Source of the DNA: Lacrimispora sinapis
GTDB lineage: Bacteria > Bacillota > Clostridia > Lachnospirales > Lachnospiraceae
Direction of reading: 5' to 3'
Assembly (NCBI RefSeq): GCF_043633585.1
Contig: NZ_CP141832.1
Span: 1,302,001-1,366,000, forward strand
DNA length: 64,000 bases
Both the position numbers and the translations under genes were made by a program. Within the stretch, counting starts at the first letter, position 1. Each line of letters opens with the position of its first letter. Under the pieces are notes generated by a model. The model saw only the letters and a program-made list of their open reading frames with translations, was not told the DNA's origin and did not search any database. Shown piece by piece: positions 18,142 through 26,160 of the stretch.

Positions 18142-18174
18142 TTAACTTAACTTAAATTAATTTATAAATTAATT
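18142..18174 (+). promoter_or_regulatory. Clustered TTAA palindromes upstream of the mannan operon (candidate LacI operators)
   Basis: Overlapping TTAACTTAA (18142-18150 and 18147-18155) and TTAAATTAA (18152-18160) run into a perfect 20-bp palindrome, AATTAATTTATAAATTAATT (18155-18174). A further GTTAATTAA lies at 18339-18347. The same motif is on the LacI promoter. The rest of the 18081-18368 gap holds a candidate promoter (TTGCGC 18289-18294, 18 bp, TATGAT 18313-18318) and is otherwise AT-rich with no gene. Confidence 0.5.
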
Positions 18175-18368
18175 AAACAAATATAGATAAAAATAATGGT
18201 ATGACTTCACAGGAATGAGTTATATACAAAATGCACAAATAAAGCGTGGTAAAAACGTAAAAACGTCAAAAATACATTAAAACAAACTTTGCGCTTGAGA
18301 TTAAAATACAAATATGATAAGATTAAATATACTTAAAAGTTAATTAAAATGAAGTAAAGGAGAAGGCT

Positions 18369-19760
18369 ATGAAATCAAAAAAAATCAAGAAAATCACTGC
18401 CCTTACATTGGCCGGAGCAATGATGCTTTCCGTTACAGCATGTGGGAGTGGAGAAACTGACGGATCTGGGGGCAAAGCAAAGACAGCCGAGAAAGTGAGC
18501 CCCGGAATTACCTTTGAGCAGATCAAACTGGGAGAGGATTACAAGGATTTAAAAGCCGACTTAAAATTTCTGACCCATAAGACGGATGTTGTTGATACCA
18601 CGTTTGCAGAGTACATAAAAGAGTTCAACAAGATCTATCCTGACATCCATATTGAATATGAAGGAATTACCAATTATGCAGATGATATTACCACCAGGCT
18701 GACCACCGGAGACTGGGGAGATATCTGCATGATACCGTCAACCGTGGATAAGGATGAGCTTCAGAATTACTTCACTTCCATGGGGGACTATGACACGCTA
18801 TCCAAAGAATATACCATGCTTCAGGATTACAGCTACGACGGTAAGGTATATGGAATTCCCTCCATGGGAAATATCCAGGGAATTGTCTATAACAAAAGAA
18901 TATTCAAAGAGGCAGGAGTGACGGAAGTGCCTAAGACTCCGGATGAATTTCTTGCGGCTCTTCAGAAGGTAAAGGACAATACCGATGCGATTCCTCTGTA
19001 TACCAATTTTGCAGCCGGATGGACCATGACGGCCTGGGATGCGTATATTGACGCATGTGCCACAGGCCAGGCGGATTTTGCCCATGAAGGACGGGTAAAA
19101 GGGAAAGATCCGTTTGCGGACAGAGGCGATCAGACAGGACCTTATGCGGTATACGATACACTTTACCGGGCTGTGGAGCAGGGGCTGACCGAGGACGATC
19201 CCACCACCACGGATTGGGAGGGCAGCAAGGCGCGTTTGAATAACGGTGAAATCGCCTGCATGGCTCTTGGCTCCTGGTCTATTATCCAGATGAAGCAAGC
19301 AGGCCCCCATGGAGATGATGTGGCATATATGCCATTTCCTATCACGGTAAATGGAAAACAGTACACCAGTGTAGCACCGGATTATAATTACGGCATTAAC
19401 TGCAACCGTTCCGCAGATCAGCAGATAGCGGCAATGGTATATGTAAAATGGCTGGTGGAAAAGTCCGGATTTGAAAAGGACGAAGGTGGTTTGCCCATTT
19501 CTGTCAATGCAAAGCTGCCGGATTTCCTTTCTTCTTTCAATGATGTGGAGCTTTTGTATGCAGTCCCGACTCCCAAAGGGGAAGAAACACTCAACAATGA
19601 TGTAAACAATGAATCCGAGCTGGGGATCAATGTTTCCGGTGATATGGCAAAGAGCGTTGTGGAAGCGGCCATTGATAAGACGCCTACGATGGAGGAGTTA
19701 GCGGCAGAGTGGAACGAAAAGTGGACAAAAGCACAGGAGAAGTTTGGTATCACCCATTAG
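18369..19760 (+). CDS. Sugar-binding lipoprotein of the manno-oligosaccharide ABC transporter
   Basis: A 463-residue family 1 extracellular solute-binding protein. The N terminus is a lipoprotein signal peptide (KKITALTLAGAMMLSVTACG) with lipobox TAC preceded by V. AAGGAG lies 6-7 bases before the ATG. It is the first gene of the operon, followed by two permeases, two GH130 phosphorylases and an epimerase, so its ligand is most likely beta-1,4-manno-oligosaccharides (inference from context). It lies downstream of the palindromic operator cluster. Confidence 0.92.
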   Translation: MKSKKIKKITALTLAGAMMLSVTACGSGETDGSGGKAKTAEKVSPGITFEQIKLGEDYKDLKADLKFLTHKTDVVDTTFAEYIKEFNKIYPDIHIEYEGITNYADDITTRLTTGDWGDICMIPSTVDKDELQNYFTSMGDYDTLSKEYTMLQDYSYDGKVYGIPSMGNIQGIVYNKRIFKEAGVTEVPKTPDEFLAALQKVKDNTDAIPLYTNFAAGWTMTAWDAYIDACATGQADFAHEGRVKGKDPFADRGDQTGPYAVYDTLYRAVEQGLTEDDPTTTDWEGSKARLNNGEIACMALGSWSIIQMKQAGPHGDDVAYMPFPITVNGKQYTSVAPDYNYGINCNRSADQQIAAMVYVKWLVEKSGFEKDEGGLPISVNAKLPDFLSSFNDVELLYAVPTPKGEETLNNDVNNESELGINVSGDMAKSVVEAAIDKTPTMEELAAEWNEKWTKAQEKFGITH

Positions 19761-19782
19761 GTATGGCCGGGAGGAAAAAAAT

Positions 19783-20784
19783 ATGAAGCAGGAAAAAACT
19801 TCATTGGGCTTTGCGGAACAGATCGGACGCTTTAGGAAATGGTTACAGCTGGGAAAGGTGAACAAGAGGCTTTGCATTGTCACATTTATGCTGTTCCCCT
19901 TGCTTCTGTTACTGGTATTTACCTATATTCCATTTTTTAAGATGTTTCAGTTTAGCTTTTATGATATGAAATACATCGGTGACAGAGAATTTGTCGGCCT
20001 AAAAAATTATGCGGAGGTGTTCTCAAGAAAGGATTGCTTCCAGGCATTGAAATTAAGTGGATATTATATCATTGCTTCTTTTGTGCAGCTGGGCTTTGCC
20101 TTATGGTTTGCTTCTATCCTGAGCTTTCGGATTAAGGGAGCGGGCGTGTTTAAGGGGCTGATGTTCTTCCCTTATCTGGTATGCGGAATTGCGGTCGGCT
20201 TTATCTTTAAATTTTTCTATACCAGAGGGTTTGTTCTGGATACGGTGCTGCAATGGTGCGGATTTAAACTGGATGACCTTCCCTACTGGCTGAAGGATAA
20301 GAGCATCAATAATATCTCCATTGCAGCCACCTCGGTCTGGCGTTATATGGGGCAGAACATGGTGCTGTTTATCGGGGCCATTATGTCCATTGACAGCACG
20401 CTGTATGAAGCGGCTGCCATTGATGGGGCTTCTGGCTTTAATAAATTTCGTTACATTATATTTCCTGGGATCAAAACAATCGTTGTTCTGAATATGATTT
20501 TAGCCATCACCGGTTCTCTTAGTGTATTTGAACCTCCTTATGTCATCACAGGCGGTGAATTCGGCACAGGCACGTATTTCGTAATTATGAATAAGCTGGC
20601 CCATGAGAGCCAGAAGGTAGGTCTTGCTTCGGCAATGGCGATTGTTCTTTTTGTACTGATTCTTCTGGCGGCTTTGCTTCAAAAGCTGGGAGAGCGGTAT
20701 TTCCTCGGAGTGGGAGATCAGGACTCCATCCGCAGCCAGAGAAAGCAGAAGAAGCTGCAGGCTCATAAAGGAGGTGGCTTGTGA
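19783..20784 (+). CDS. Manno-oligosaccharide ABC transporter permease (CUT1, MalF-like)
   Basis: About 333 residues with six predicted membrane helices. The EAA loop is near residues 207-235 (YEAAAIDGASGFNKFRYIIFPG). The start is set at ATG 19783, 10 bases after GGGAGG; an in-frame ATG at 19744 overlaps the previous gene and lacks a site. It ends by TGA overlapping the start of the next permease. It forms the transmembrane channel with the next gene; no ATPase is encoded in the operon. Confidence 0.92.
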   Translation: MKQEKTSLGFAEQIGRFRKWLQLGKVNKRLCIVTFMLFPLLLLLVFTYIPFFKMFQFSFYDMKYIGDREFVGLKNYAEVFSRKDCFQALKLSGYYIIASFVQLGFALWFASILSFRIKGAGVFKGLMFFPYLVCGIAVGFIFKFFYTRGFVLDTVLQWCGFKLDDLPYWLKDKSINNISIAATSVWRYMGQNMVLFIGAIMSIDSTLYEAAAIDGASGFNKFRYIIFPGIKTIVVLNMILAITGSLSVFEPPYVITGGEFGTGTYFVIMNKLAHESQKVGLASAMAIVLFVLILLAALLQKLGERYFLGVGDQDSIRSQRKQKKLQAHKGGGL

Positions 20785-21638
20785 TGACAAGGAGCAAAAG
20801 GGCAGCCATAAAAAAGTTTGTATGGTCACTGATCCGGTATGGGACTCTGTTAGCTGGCGCAATCGTTTCGGTGCTCCCGGTAGTTGTCTGCGTGTTTACC
20901 GCCTTTAAGACACCGGAAGAATATGCCTCCACCAGTGTTATGTCCCCTCCAAATAGCTTTTTGTATTTCAATAACTTTATTGAAGCATGGCAGAAGGCCA
21001 ATATGGGGGTTGCGTTCCGCAACTCGGCAATCATTCTGGTGTTTGTATTGATTGGTTCTGTGCTTTCCGGCTCTATGCTGGCCTATGTGCTGAGCCGTTT
21101 CAAATTTCCGGGAAACGGGTTCATTCGTAATCTGTTCCTGTTCGCCGCTCTGCTGCCGGGAATTGCCATGCAGGTGTCCGTGTATCAGATCATGTACAGC
21201 CTTGGCTGGATCAACAGTCTTCCGGGATACATTGTGATGATGTGCGGAACGGATATCATGTCCATCTATATTTTCATTCAGTTTTTTGAAAATATTTCCA
21301 CCTCACTGGATGAGTCGGCAATTATGGATGGATGTACCTATTTCGGCGTATTTTTCCGGGTGCTGCTGCCGCTTTTAAAACCTGCCGTTATTACGGTGAT
21401 GATCTTAAAGGGCGTAGGCACTTACAATGAATATTATGCGGCAAACTTATATCTCCAGGATAAGAATAACCTGGTAACGGTGGCGACGTCCCTGTTCAAA
21501 TTCACCGGTCCTCTGGGAAACCAGTACAACTATATCTGCGCAGGAGTCATTATTACCATGATTCCGGCTCTGCTCATTTTTATTCTTTGCCAGAAGCAGA
21601 TATACAGCGGACTGACCCAGGGGGCGGTAAAGGGATAG
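20784..21638 (+). CDS. Manno-oligosaccharide ABC transporter permease (CUT1, MalG-like)
   Basis: About 284 residues with six predicted helices, the EAA loop near 180-205 (LDESAIMDGCTYFGVFFRVLLP), and the standard MalG-type C terminus (SGLTQGAVKG). AAGGAGG at 20768-20774 precedes both GTG 20781 and ATG 20784; the ATG, which overlaps the upstream TGA, is taken. Co-translation with the partner permease is likely. Confidence 0.92.
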   Translation: MTRSKRAAIKKFVWSLIRYGTLLAGAIVSVLPVVVCVFTAFKTPEEYASTSVMSPPNSFLYFNNFIEAWQKANMGVAFRNSAIILVFVLIGSVLSGSMLAYVLSRFKFPGNGFIRNLFLFAALLPGIAMQVSVYQIMYSLGWINSLPGYIVMMCGTDIMSIYIFIQFFENISTSLDESAIMDGCTYFGVFFRVLLPLLKPAVITVMILKGVGTYNEYYAANLYLQDKNNLVTVATSLFKFTGPLGNQYNYICAGVIITMIPALLIFILCQKQIYSGLTQGAVKG

Positions 21639-21698
21639 AAAAAGCAGGAAGTGACAGTGATAAAACATACATAAAAAAGGAAGACAGAGGTAGGAACA

Positions 21699-22727
21699 AT
21701 GAGCGATGTAAAAATGATTGGACCAAATGTACCCAATATGCCGTGGCAGGAGCGTGGAGCGGAGACAAAAGGTTTTATGCCAGTGTGGAGATATTCAGGG
21801 AATCCGATTATTGGAAGAAATCCCCTGGAAGGAGTTGCCCGTATTTTTAACAGTGCAGTAATTCCTTACGAGGACGGATTTATCGGAGTGTTCCGCGGAG
21901 AAGGAACAGATGGGGTGCCTCATATTTATTTAGGCCGCAGCCAGAATGGGACTGACTGGACGTTTGAAAAGGAGAAGATCCAGTTTGTAGATGAAGCGGG
22001 AAATCCTTTTATGCCAATCTATGCGTACGATCCCAGACTGGTCAAGGTGGAGGAAGTCTATTATATGATGTGGTGCCAGGACTGCTACGGGGCTTCCATT
22101 GGCATGGCAAGGACCACTGATTTTAAGACCTTTACGAGAATTGAGAATCCATTTTTGCCGTTTAACCGGAATGCTGTGCTGTTTCCAAGAAAAATTGACG
22201 GAAAGTTTATGATGCTGTCACGCCCCAGTGACAGCGGCCATACACCGTTTGGTGATATCTATCTGTCGGAAAGCCCGGATATGGTTTACTGGGGAAAACA
22301 CAGACATGTAATGGGAAAGAACGGAGACCATTGGTGGGAGAATGTGAAGATCGGCGGAGGTGCGGCTCCCATTGAGACCACAGAGGGCTGGCTTCTCTTT
22401 TACCATGGGGTAACAGGGACCTGCAATGGGCTGGTGTACAGCATCGGGGGAGCGATTCTTGATAGGGATCAGCCGTCAATTGTCAAATACCGCTGTGCAA
22501 ACTTTTTGCTGACTCCCCAGGAGTGGTATGAAGAACGGGGCTTTGTGCCAAATGTGACCTTTCCCTGTGCCACCATTCACGATGCAAAGACCGGGAGAAT
22601 TGCCATTTATTATGGAGCTGCGGACAGCTATGTGGGCCTGGCATTTACGACGGTTCATGAGGTTGTGGCCTATATTAAGGACCACAGCCGGGTATCAGAA
22701 AGCGATAGGGAAATCGGACTTCGCTGA
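21699..22727 (+). CDS. GH130 beta-1,4-manno-oligosaccharide phosphorylase (GH130_2 type)
   Basis: A 342-residue five-bladed propeller protein of family GH130. The family motifs are visible: NPIIGRNP near the start, FRGEG, the catalytic-Asp segment YDPRLVKV (about 109-116), and MMWCQDCYG. There is no signal peptide, so it is cytoplasmic. Subfamily 2 members phosphorolyse manno-oligosaccharides from the non-reducing end, giving mannose 1-phosphate. It differs clearly from the second GH130 at 23904, matching the RaMP2/RaMP1 pairing known from Ruminococcus albus. A beta-mannosyl-GlcNAc specificity cannot be excluded, but the epimerase and GH26 neighbours favour mannan. Confidence 0.88.
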   Translation: MSDVKMIGPNVPNMPWQERGAETKGFMPVWRYSGNPIIGRNPLEGVARIFNSAVIPYEDGFIGVFRGEGTDGVPHIYLGRSQNGTDWTFEKEKIQFVDEAGNPFMPIYAYDPRLVKVEEVYYMMWCQDCYGASIGMARTTDFKTFTRIENPFLPFNRNAVLFPRKIDGKFMMLSRPSDSGHTPFGDIYLSESPDMVYWGKHRHVMGKNGDHWWENVKIGGGAAPIETTEGWLLFYHGVTGTCNGLVYSIGGAILDRDQPSIVKYRCANFLLTPQEWYEERGFVPNVTFPCATIHDAKTGRIAIYYGAADSYVGLAFTTVHEVVAYIKDHSRVSESDREIGLR

Positions 22728-22741
22728 AAGAGGATAAGATC

Positions 22742-23914
22742 ATGATGAAAGAGGAAGTTACAAGACACTTAATCCGGGAGCTTATCCCGTTTTGGGAGCA
22801 TTTGCGGGATGAGGAAAACGGTGGTTTTTACGGGTATGTGGGCTATGATCTCTGTGTGGATCAAAAGGCAGTCAAGGGGTGCATCTTAAATAGCCGGATT
22901 CTTTGGTTCTTTTCCAATGCTTATCTGCTTTTAAAGGATGAGAGCCTGTTGGACTATGCCCGCCATGCCTATGAATTTTTAAAAAATAAATGTCTGGATA
23001 AAACCCACGGGGGCCTGTACTGGTCCCTGACCTATGACGGAAACGTGGAGGAGGGAATTAAGCATACTTATAATCAGGCCTTTGCAATCTATGCACTTTC
23101 TTCCTATTATGATGCGTCAAAGGATGAGGAAGCATTAGCGGAAGCCAGAAAGCTGTTTTTCCTGGTGGAAGAAAAATGCACCGATGAATACGGGTATCTG
23201 GAAGCCTTTGATGAAGCCTTTCATGCCATTGACAATGAAAAGCTGTCGGAAAACGGAGTGATGGCAGAAAAGACCATGAACACCCTTCTCCATGTGCTTG
23301 AGGCTTATACGGAACTGTACCGGGTTACAAAAGAGGCACAGGTGGGAGCCTGCATCAGGAAAATGTTGGATACCTTCTGTCTTCATGTGTACAACGAAGA
23401 ACAGGGCCGGCAGGAAGTGTTTTTTGACAAGACCTGGAACACGCTGATTGACCTTTATTCCTATGGCCATGATATTGAAGCAGCGTGGCTCATTGACCGT
23501 GGCTGCGAAGTTTTACAGGACCCGGTCTATACGGAGCGGATGTCACCGATTACCAAAAAGATCACGAAAAATATTTATGACAGGGCTTATGTGGATTCCT
23601 CGGTGTTAAATGAATCCGAGGGAGGGGTTAAGGACACGACCCGCGTCTGGTGGGTACAGGCAGAAGCAGTGGTAGGCTTTTTAAATGGATATGAAAAGTC
23701 ACCGGACCAGCAGCAGTACCGGGAGGCAGCAGAAGATATCTGGAATTTTATCAGGACCTGTCTGGTAGACAAACGAAAAGGCTCTGAATGGTACTGGGCG
23801 TTGGATCAGGACCGCAAGCCCTTAAAAAAGCCCATAGTGGAGCCATGGAAATGCCCTTACCATAACGGAAGAATGTGTTTTGAAGTCATAAGGAGGTTAC
23901 AGGATGCTTCATAG
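22742..23914 (+). CDS. Mannobiose/cellobiose 2-epimerase (AGE family)
   Basis: A 390-residue cytoplasmic (alpha/alpha)6-barrel protein of the N-acylglucosamine 2-epimerase superfamily. Conserved His-bearing segments are present: HTYNQAF, MNTLLHVLEAYTELY, YGHDIEAAWLI and the C-terminal CPYHNGRMCFE. With a mannosyl-glucose phosphorylase directly downstream, its job is very likely to convert beta-1,4-mannobiose to mannosyl-glucose at the reducing end. It starts 14 bp after the GH130_2 gene and overlaps the next gene by 11 bp, so it is tightly co-expressed. Confidence 0.9.
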   Translation: MMKEEVTRHLIRELIPFWEHLRDEENGGFYGYVGYDLCVDQKAVKGCILNSRILWFFSNAYLLLKDESLLDYARHAYEFLKNKCLDKTHGGLYWSLTYDGNVEEGIKHTYNQAFAIYALSSYYDASKDEEALAEARKLFFLVEEKCTDEYGYLEAFDEAFHAIDNEKLSENGVMAEKTMNTLLHVLEAYTELYRVTKEAQVGACIRKMLDTFCLHVYNEEQGRQEVFFDKTWNTLIDLYSYGHDIEAAWLIDRGCEVLQDPVYTERMSPITKKITKNIYDRAYVDSSVLNESEGGVKDTTRVWWVQAEAVVGFLNGYEKSPDQQQYREAAEDIWNFIRTCLVDKRKGSEWYWALDQDRKPLKKPIVEPWKCPYHNGRMCFEVIRRLQDAS

Positions 23915-25094
23915 CCAATACGCAATCGAATCAGAAAAATATGAAAAGCTGATTAAAAGAAAGAACAAGAAATCAGAACGCTGCAATGGAATTTATGACC
24001 GGTATGAATACCCGGTGCTGACAAGGGATCATGCGCCTCTCCACTGGAAATATGATCTGGATGACAGAACCAATCCGTTCTTTATGGAACGCTTGGGCAT
24101 TAATGCGGTCATGAACTCCGGCGCCATTGAAATGAATGGAAAATTTTATCTGGTGGCAAGGGTGGAAGGAAATGACCGGAAATCATTTTTTGCAGTTGCA
24201 GAAAGTGACAGCGGAATTGATGGCTTCCGGTTCTGGGATTATCCGGTGCGGCTGCCTGATACTCATAAAGAGGAAACCAACGTATACGATATGCGTCTGA
24301 CAAAGCATGAGGATGGCTTTATTTACGGGGTATTCTGTTCGGAAGGCAAGGACCCGGATAGCAAGGATTTGTCAGCGGCCGTTGCACAGGCTGGAATCGT
24401 AAGAACCAAAGATTTAAAGACCTGGGAACGGCTTGACAATCTGGTGACCGTACATTCTCCCCAGCAGAGAAATGTGGTACTGCATCCGGAATTTGTCGAT
24501 GGAAAGTATGCATTTTACACAAGACCAATGGACGGCTTTCTAGAGACAGGAAGCGGCGGCGGAATCGGTTTTGGTCTTTGTGATGATATCTGCCATGCAG
24601 TCATTGAAGAAGAGAAAATCATCAGCAAACGGGTCTATCATACCCTTACGGAAGTGAAAAATGGGGCAGGTGCAGTTCCCATCAAGGGCAAAAAGGGCTG
24701 GATTCATATTGCCCACGGGGTACGGGGGACTGCGGCTGGCCTTCGGTATGTGCTCTATGTATTTGCGACGGATTTAAAAGATCCCTCCAAAGTGATTGCA
24801 GAACCTTCCGGCGTGTTCTTAGCTCCTCTTGGGAAGGAACGGGTCGGAGATGTGTCCAATGTGGTATTTACCAATGGGGCAATTGCGCGGGAAAACGGAG
24901 AAGTCTATATCTATTATGCGTCCAGCGATACCAGAATGCATGTAGCGACCACAACTCTTGAGAGATTGGAGGACTATGCATTTCATACGCCGAAAGATCC
25001 TCTCCGTTCCGCAGACTGTGTGGCACAGCGCTGTGAGCTGATAGAGAAAAATCTAAAACTGTTAAACAGGAGCAAAATGGAGAACAGCATATGA
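23904..25094 (+). CDS. 4-O-beta-D-mannosyl-D-glucose phosphorylase (GH130_1)
   Basis: A 396-residue GH130 protein of the longer subfamily 1. The motifs ALMNSGAI-type (NAVMNSGAIEMNGKFYL), the catalytic-Asp segment NVYDMRLTKH (about 129-138), RNVVLHPEFVDGKYAFYTRP and GAGAVPIKGKKGWIHIAHG match mannosylglucose phosphorylases. Reaction: mannosyl-glucose plus phosphate gives mannose 1-phosphate and glucose. It begins within the epimerase gene after a GGAGG site, and its TGA overlaps the ATG of the esterase (ATGA). This gene plus the epimerase is the diagnostic pair of the intracellular mannobiose route. Confidence 0.92.
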   Translation: MLHSQYAIESEKYEKLIKRKNKKSERCNGIYDRYEYPVLTRDHAPLHWKYDLDDRTNPFFMERLGINAVMNSGAIEMNGKFYLVARVEGNDRKSFFAVAESDSGIDGFRFWDYPVRLPDTHKEETNVYDMRLTKHEDGFIYGVFCSEGKDPDSKDLSAAVAQAGIVRTKDLKTWERLDNLVTVHSPQQRNVVLHPEFVDGKYAFYTRPMDGFLETGSGGGIGFGLCDDICHAVIEEEKIISKRVYHTLTEVKNGAGAVPIKGKKGWIHIAHGVRGTAAGLRYVLYVFATDLKDPSKVIAEPSGVFLAPLGKERVGDVSNVVFTNGAIARENGEVYIYYASSDTRMHVATTTLERLEDYAFHTPKDPLRSADCVAQRCELIEKNLKLLNRSKMENSI

Positions 25095-26137
25095 AAATCG
25101 AACTGGACCATGAAAAGCTGCAGTACAGCGGCCGGATTGATGACTCCAATCCCAAAAGGCCGGAATTTATCTTTCCGGCCAGTTCTCTGACCTTTGCTTT
25201 TTTGGGGACCGGTGCGGCAGTGGTTGTCTGCAACCGGAAGGCTTATTGGGACAATTACGTTGGGATCATCGTGGACGGGGTACAAAAAAAAGTGCTCTTA
25301 CCGGAGCAGGGAAGTGCAAGGCTCGTGCTGGCAGAGGGACTTCCGGAGAGGGAACACCAGGTGATCCTTTTTAAAAGGCAGGATGCCTGCCATGAGTTTG
25401 CCTTAGAGGAGCTGGAGATTTTTGGAAACGGGGTTCTCCTGGAACCGCCAGAGAAGCCTCACCGGAAGATTGAGGTATACGGAGATTCCGTATCCGCCGG
25501 AGAAGTGTCGGAGCTTGAGGAGTATGCAGGAAAGCCTGACCCGGTGCACAACGGGGAGTATTCCAACAGCTGGTATTCCTATGGTGCCATAGCGGCAAGA
25601 AAATTGAATGCTCAGATCCACGATATCGCCCAGGGAGGAATCGCCCTGCTTGACGGAACCGGATGGTTTTCGGCACCTGCTTATCCCGGGATGGAATCGG
25701 TGTGGGATAAAGTCCATTACTGTCCGGAGTTAGGGAAAATGACGGACTGGGACTTTTCAAAATATACCCCTCATGTGGTGATCGCTGCAATCGGGCAGAA
25801 TGACAATCATCCGGAGGATTATATGAAAGAAGATCCCAATGGGGAAAAGGCACAGTATTGGAAGAAACGGTATGAAGCCTGGATAAAAAAGATCCGGGAA
25901 AAATATCCCAAAGCCGCCATTATTCTTGCGACTACCATTCTGGAACATGACCCTAACTGGGATGCAGCCATTGAAGAAGTGTGTCAGCGGCTGGGGGATG
26001 ACCGGGTGTATCATTTTCAGTATACCAATAACGGCAGGGGGACTCCGGGACATATCCGAATTTCAGAAGCAGAAAAGATGGCAGAGGAGTTATGCCGGTT
26101 TATTGAAGCACTGCCGGGAACGATTTGGGAATCATAA
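25091..26137 (+). CDS. CE2-type SGNH acetyl esterase
   Basis: A 348-residue protein with no signal peptide. It has an N-terminal jelly-roll-like domain (about 1-120) typical of CE2 followed by an SGNH hydrolase domain. The block I nucleophile Ser is in YGDSVSAG (about 133), the Gly/Asn blocks are in GQNDNHP (about 235), and the C-terminal His is in GTPGHI (about 320). CE2 enzymes remove O-acetyl groups, often the 6-O position, from mannan or xylan oligosaccharides; an intracellular place implies action on imported acetylated manno-oligosaccharides. It is translationally coupled to the phosphorylase (ATGA). Confidence 0.85.
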   Translation: MKIELDHEKLQYSGRIDDSNPKRPEFIFPASSLTFAFLGTGAAVVVCNRKAYWDNYVGIIVDGVQKKVLLPEQGSARLVLAEGLPEREHQVILFKRQDACHEFALEELEIFGNGVLLEPPEKPHRKIEVYGDSVSAGEVSELEEYAGKPDPVHNGEYSNSWYSYGAIAARKLNAQIHDIAQGGIALLDGTGWFSAPAYPGMESVWDKVHYCPELGKMTDWDFSKYTPHVVIAAIGQNDNHPEDYMKEDPNGEKAQYWKKRYEAWIKKIREKYPKAAIILATTILEHDPNWDAAIEEVCQRLGDDRVYHFQYTNNGRGTPGHIRISEAEKMAEELCRFIEALPGTIWES

Positions 26138-26160
26138 ACGGAGAAGAATGGGGAGGGTTT

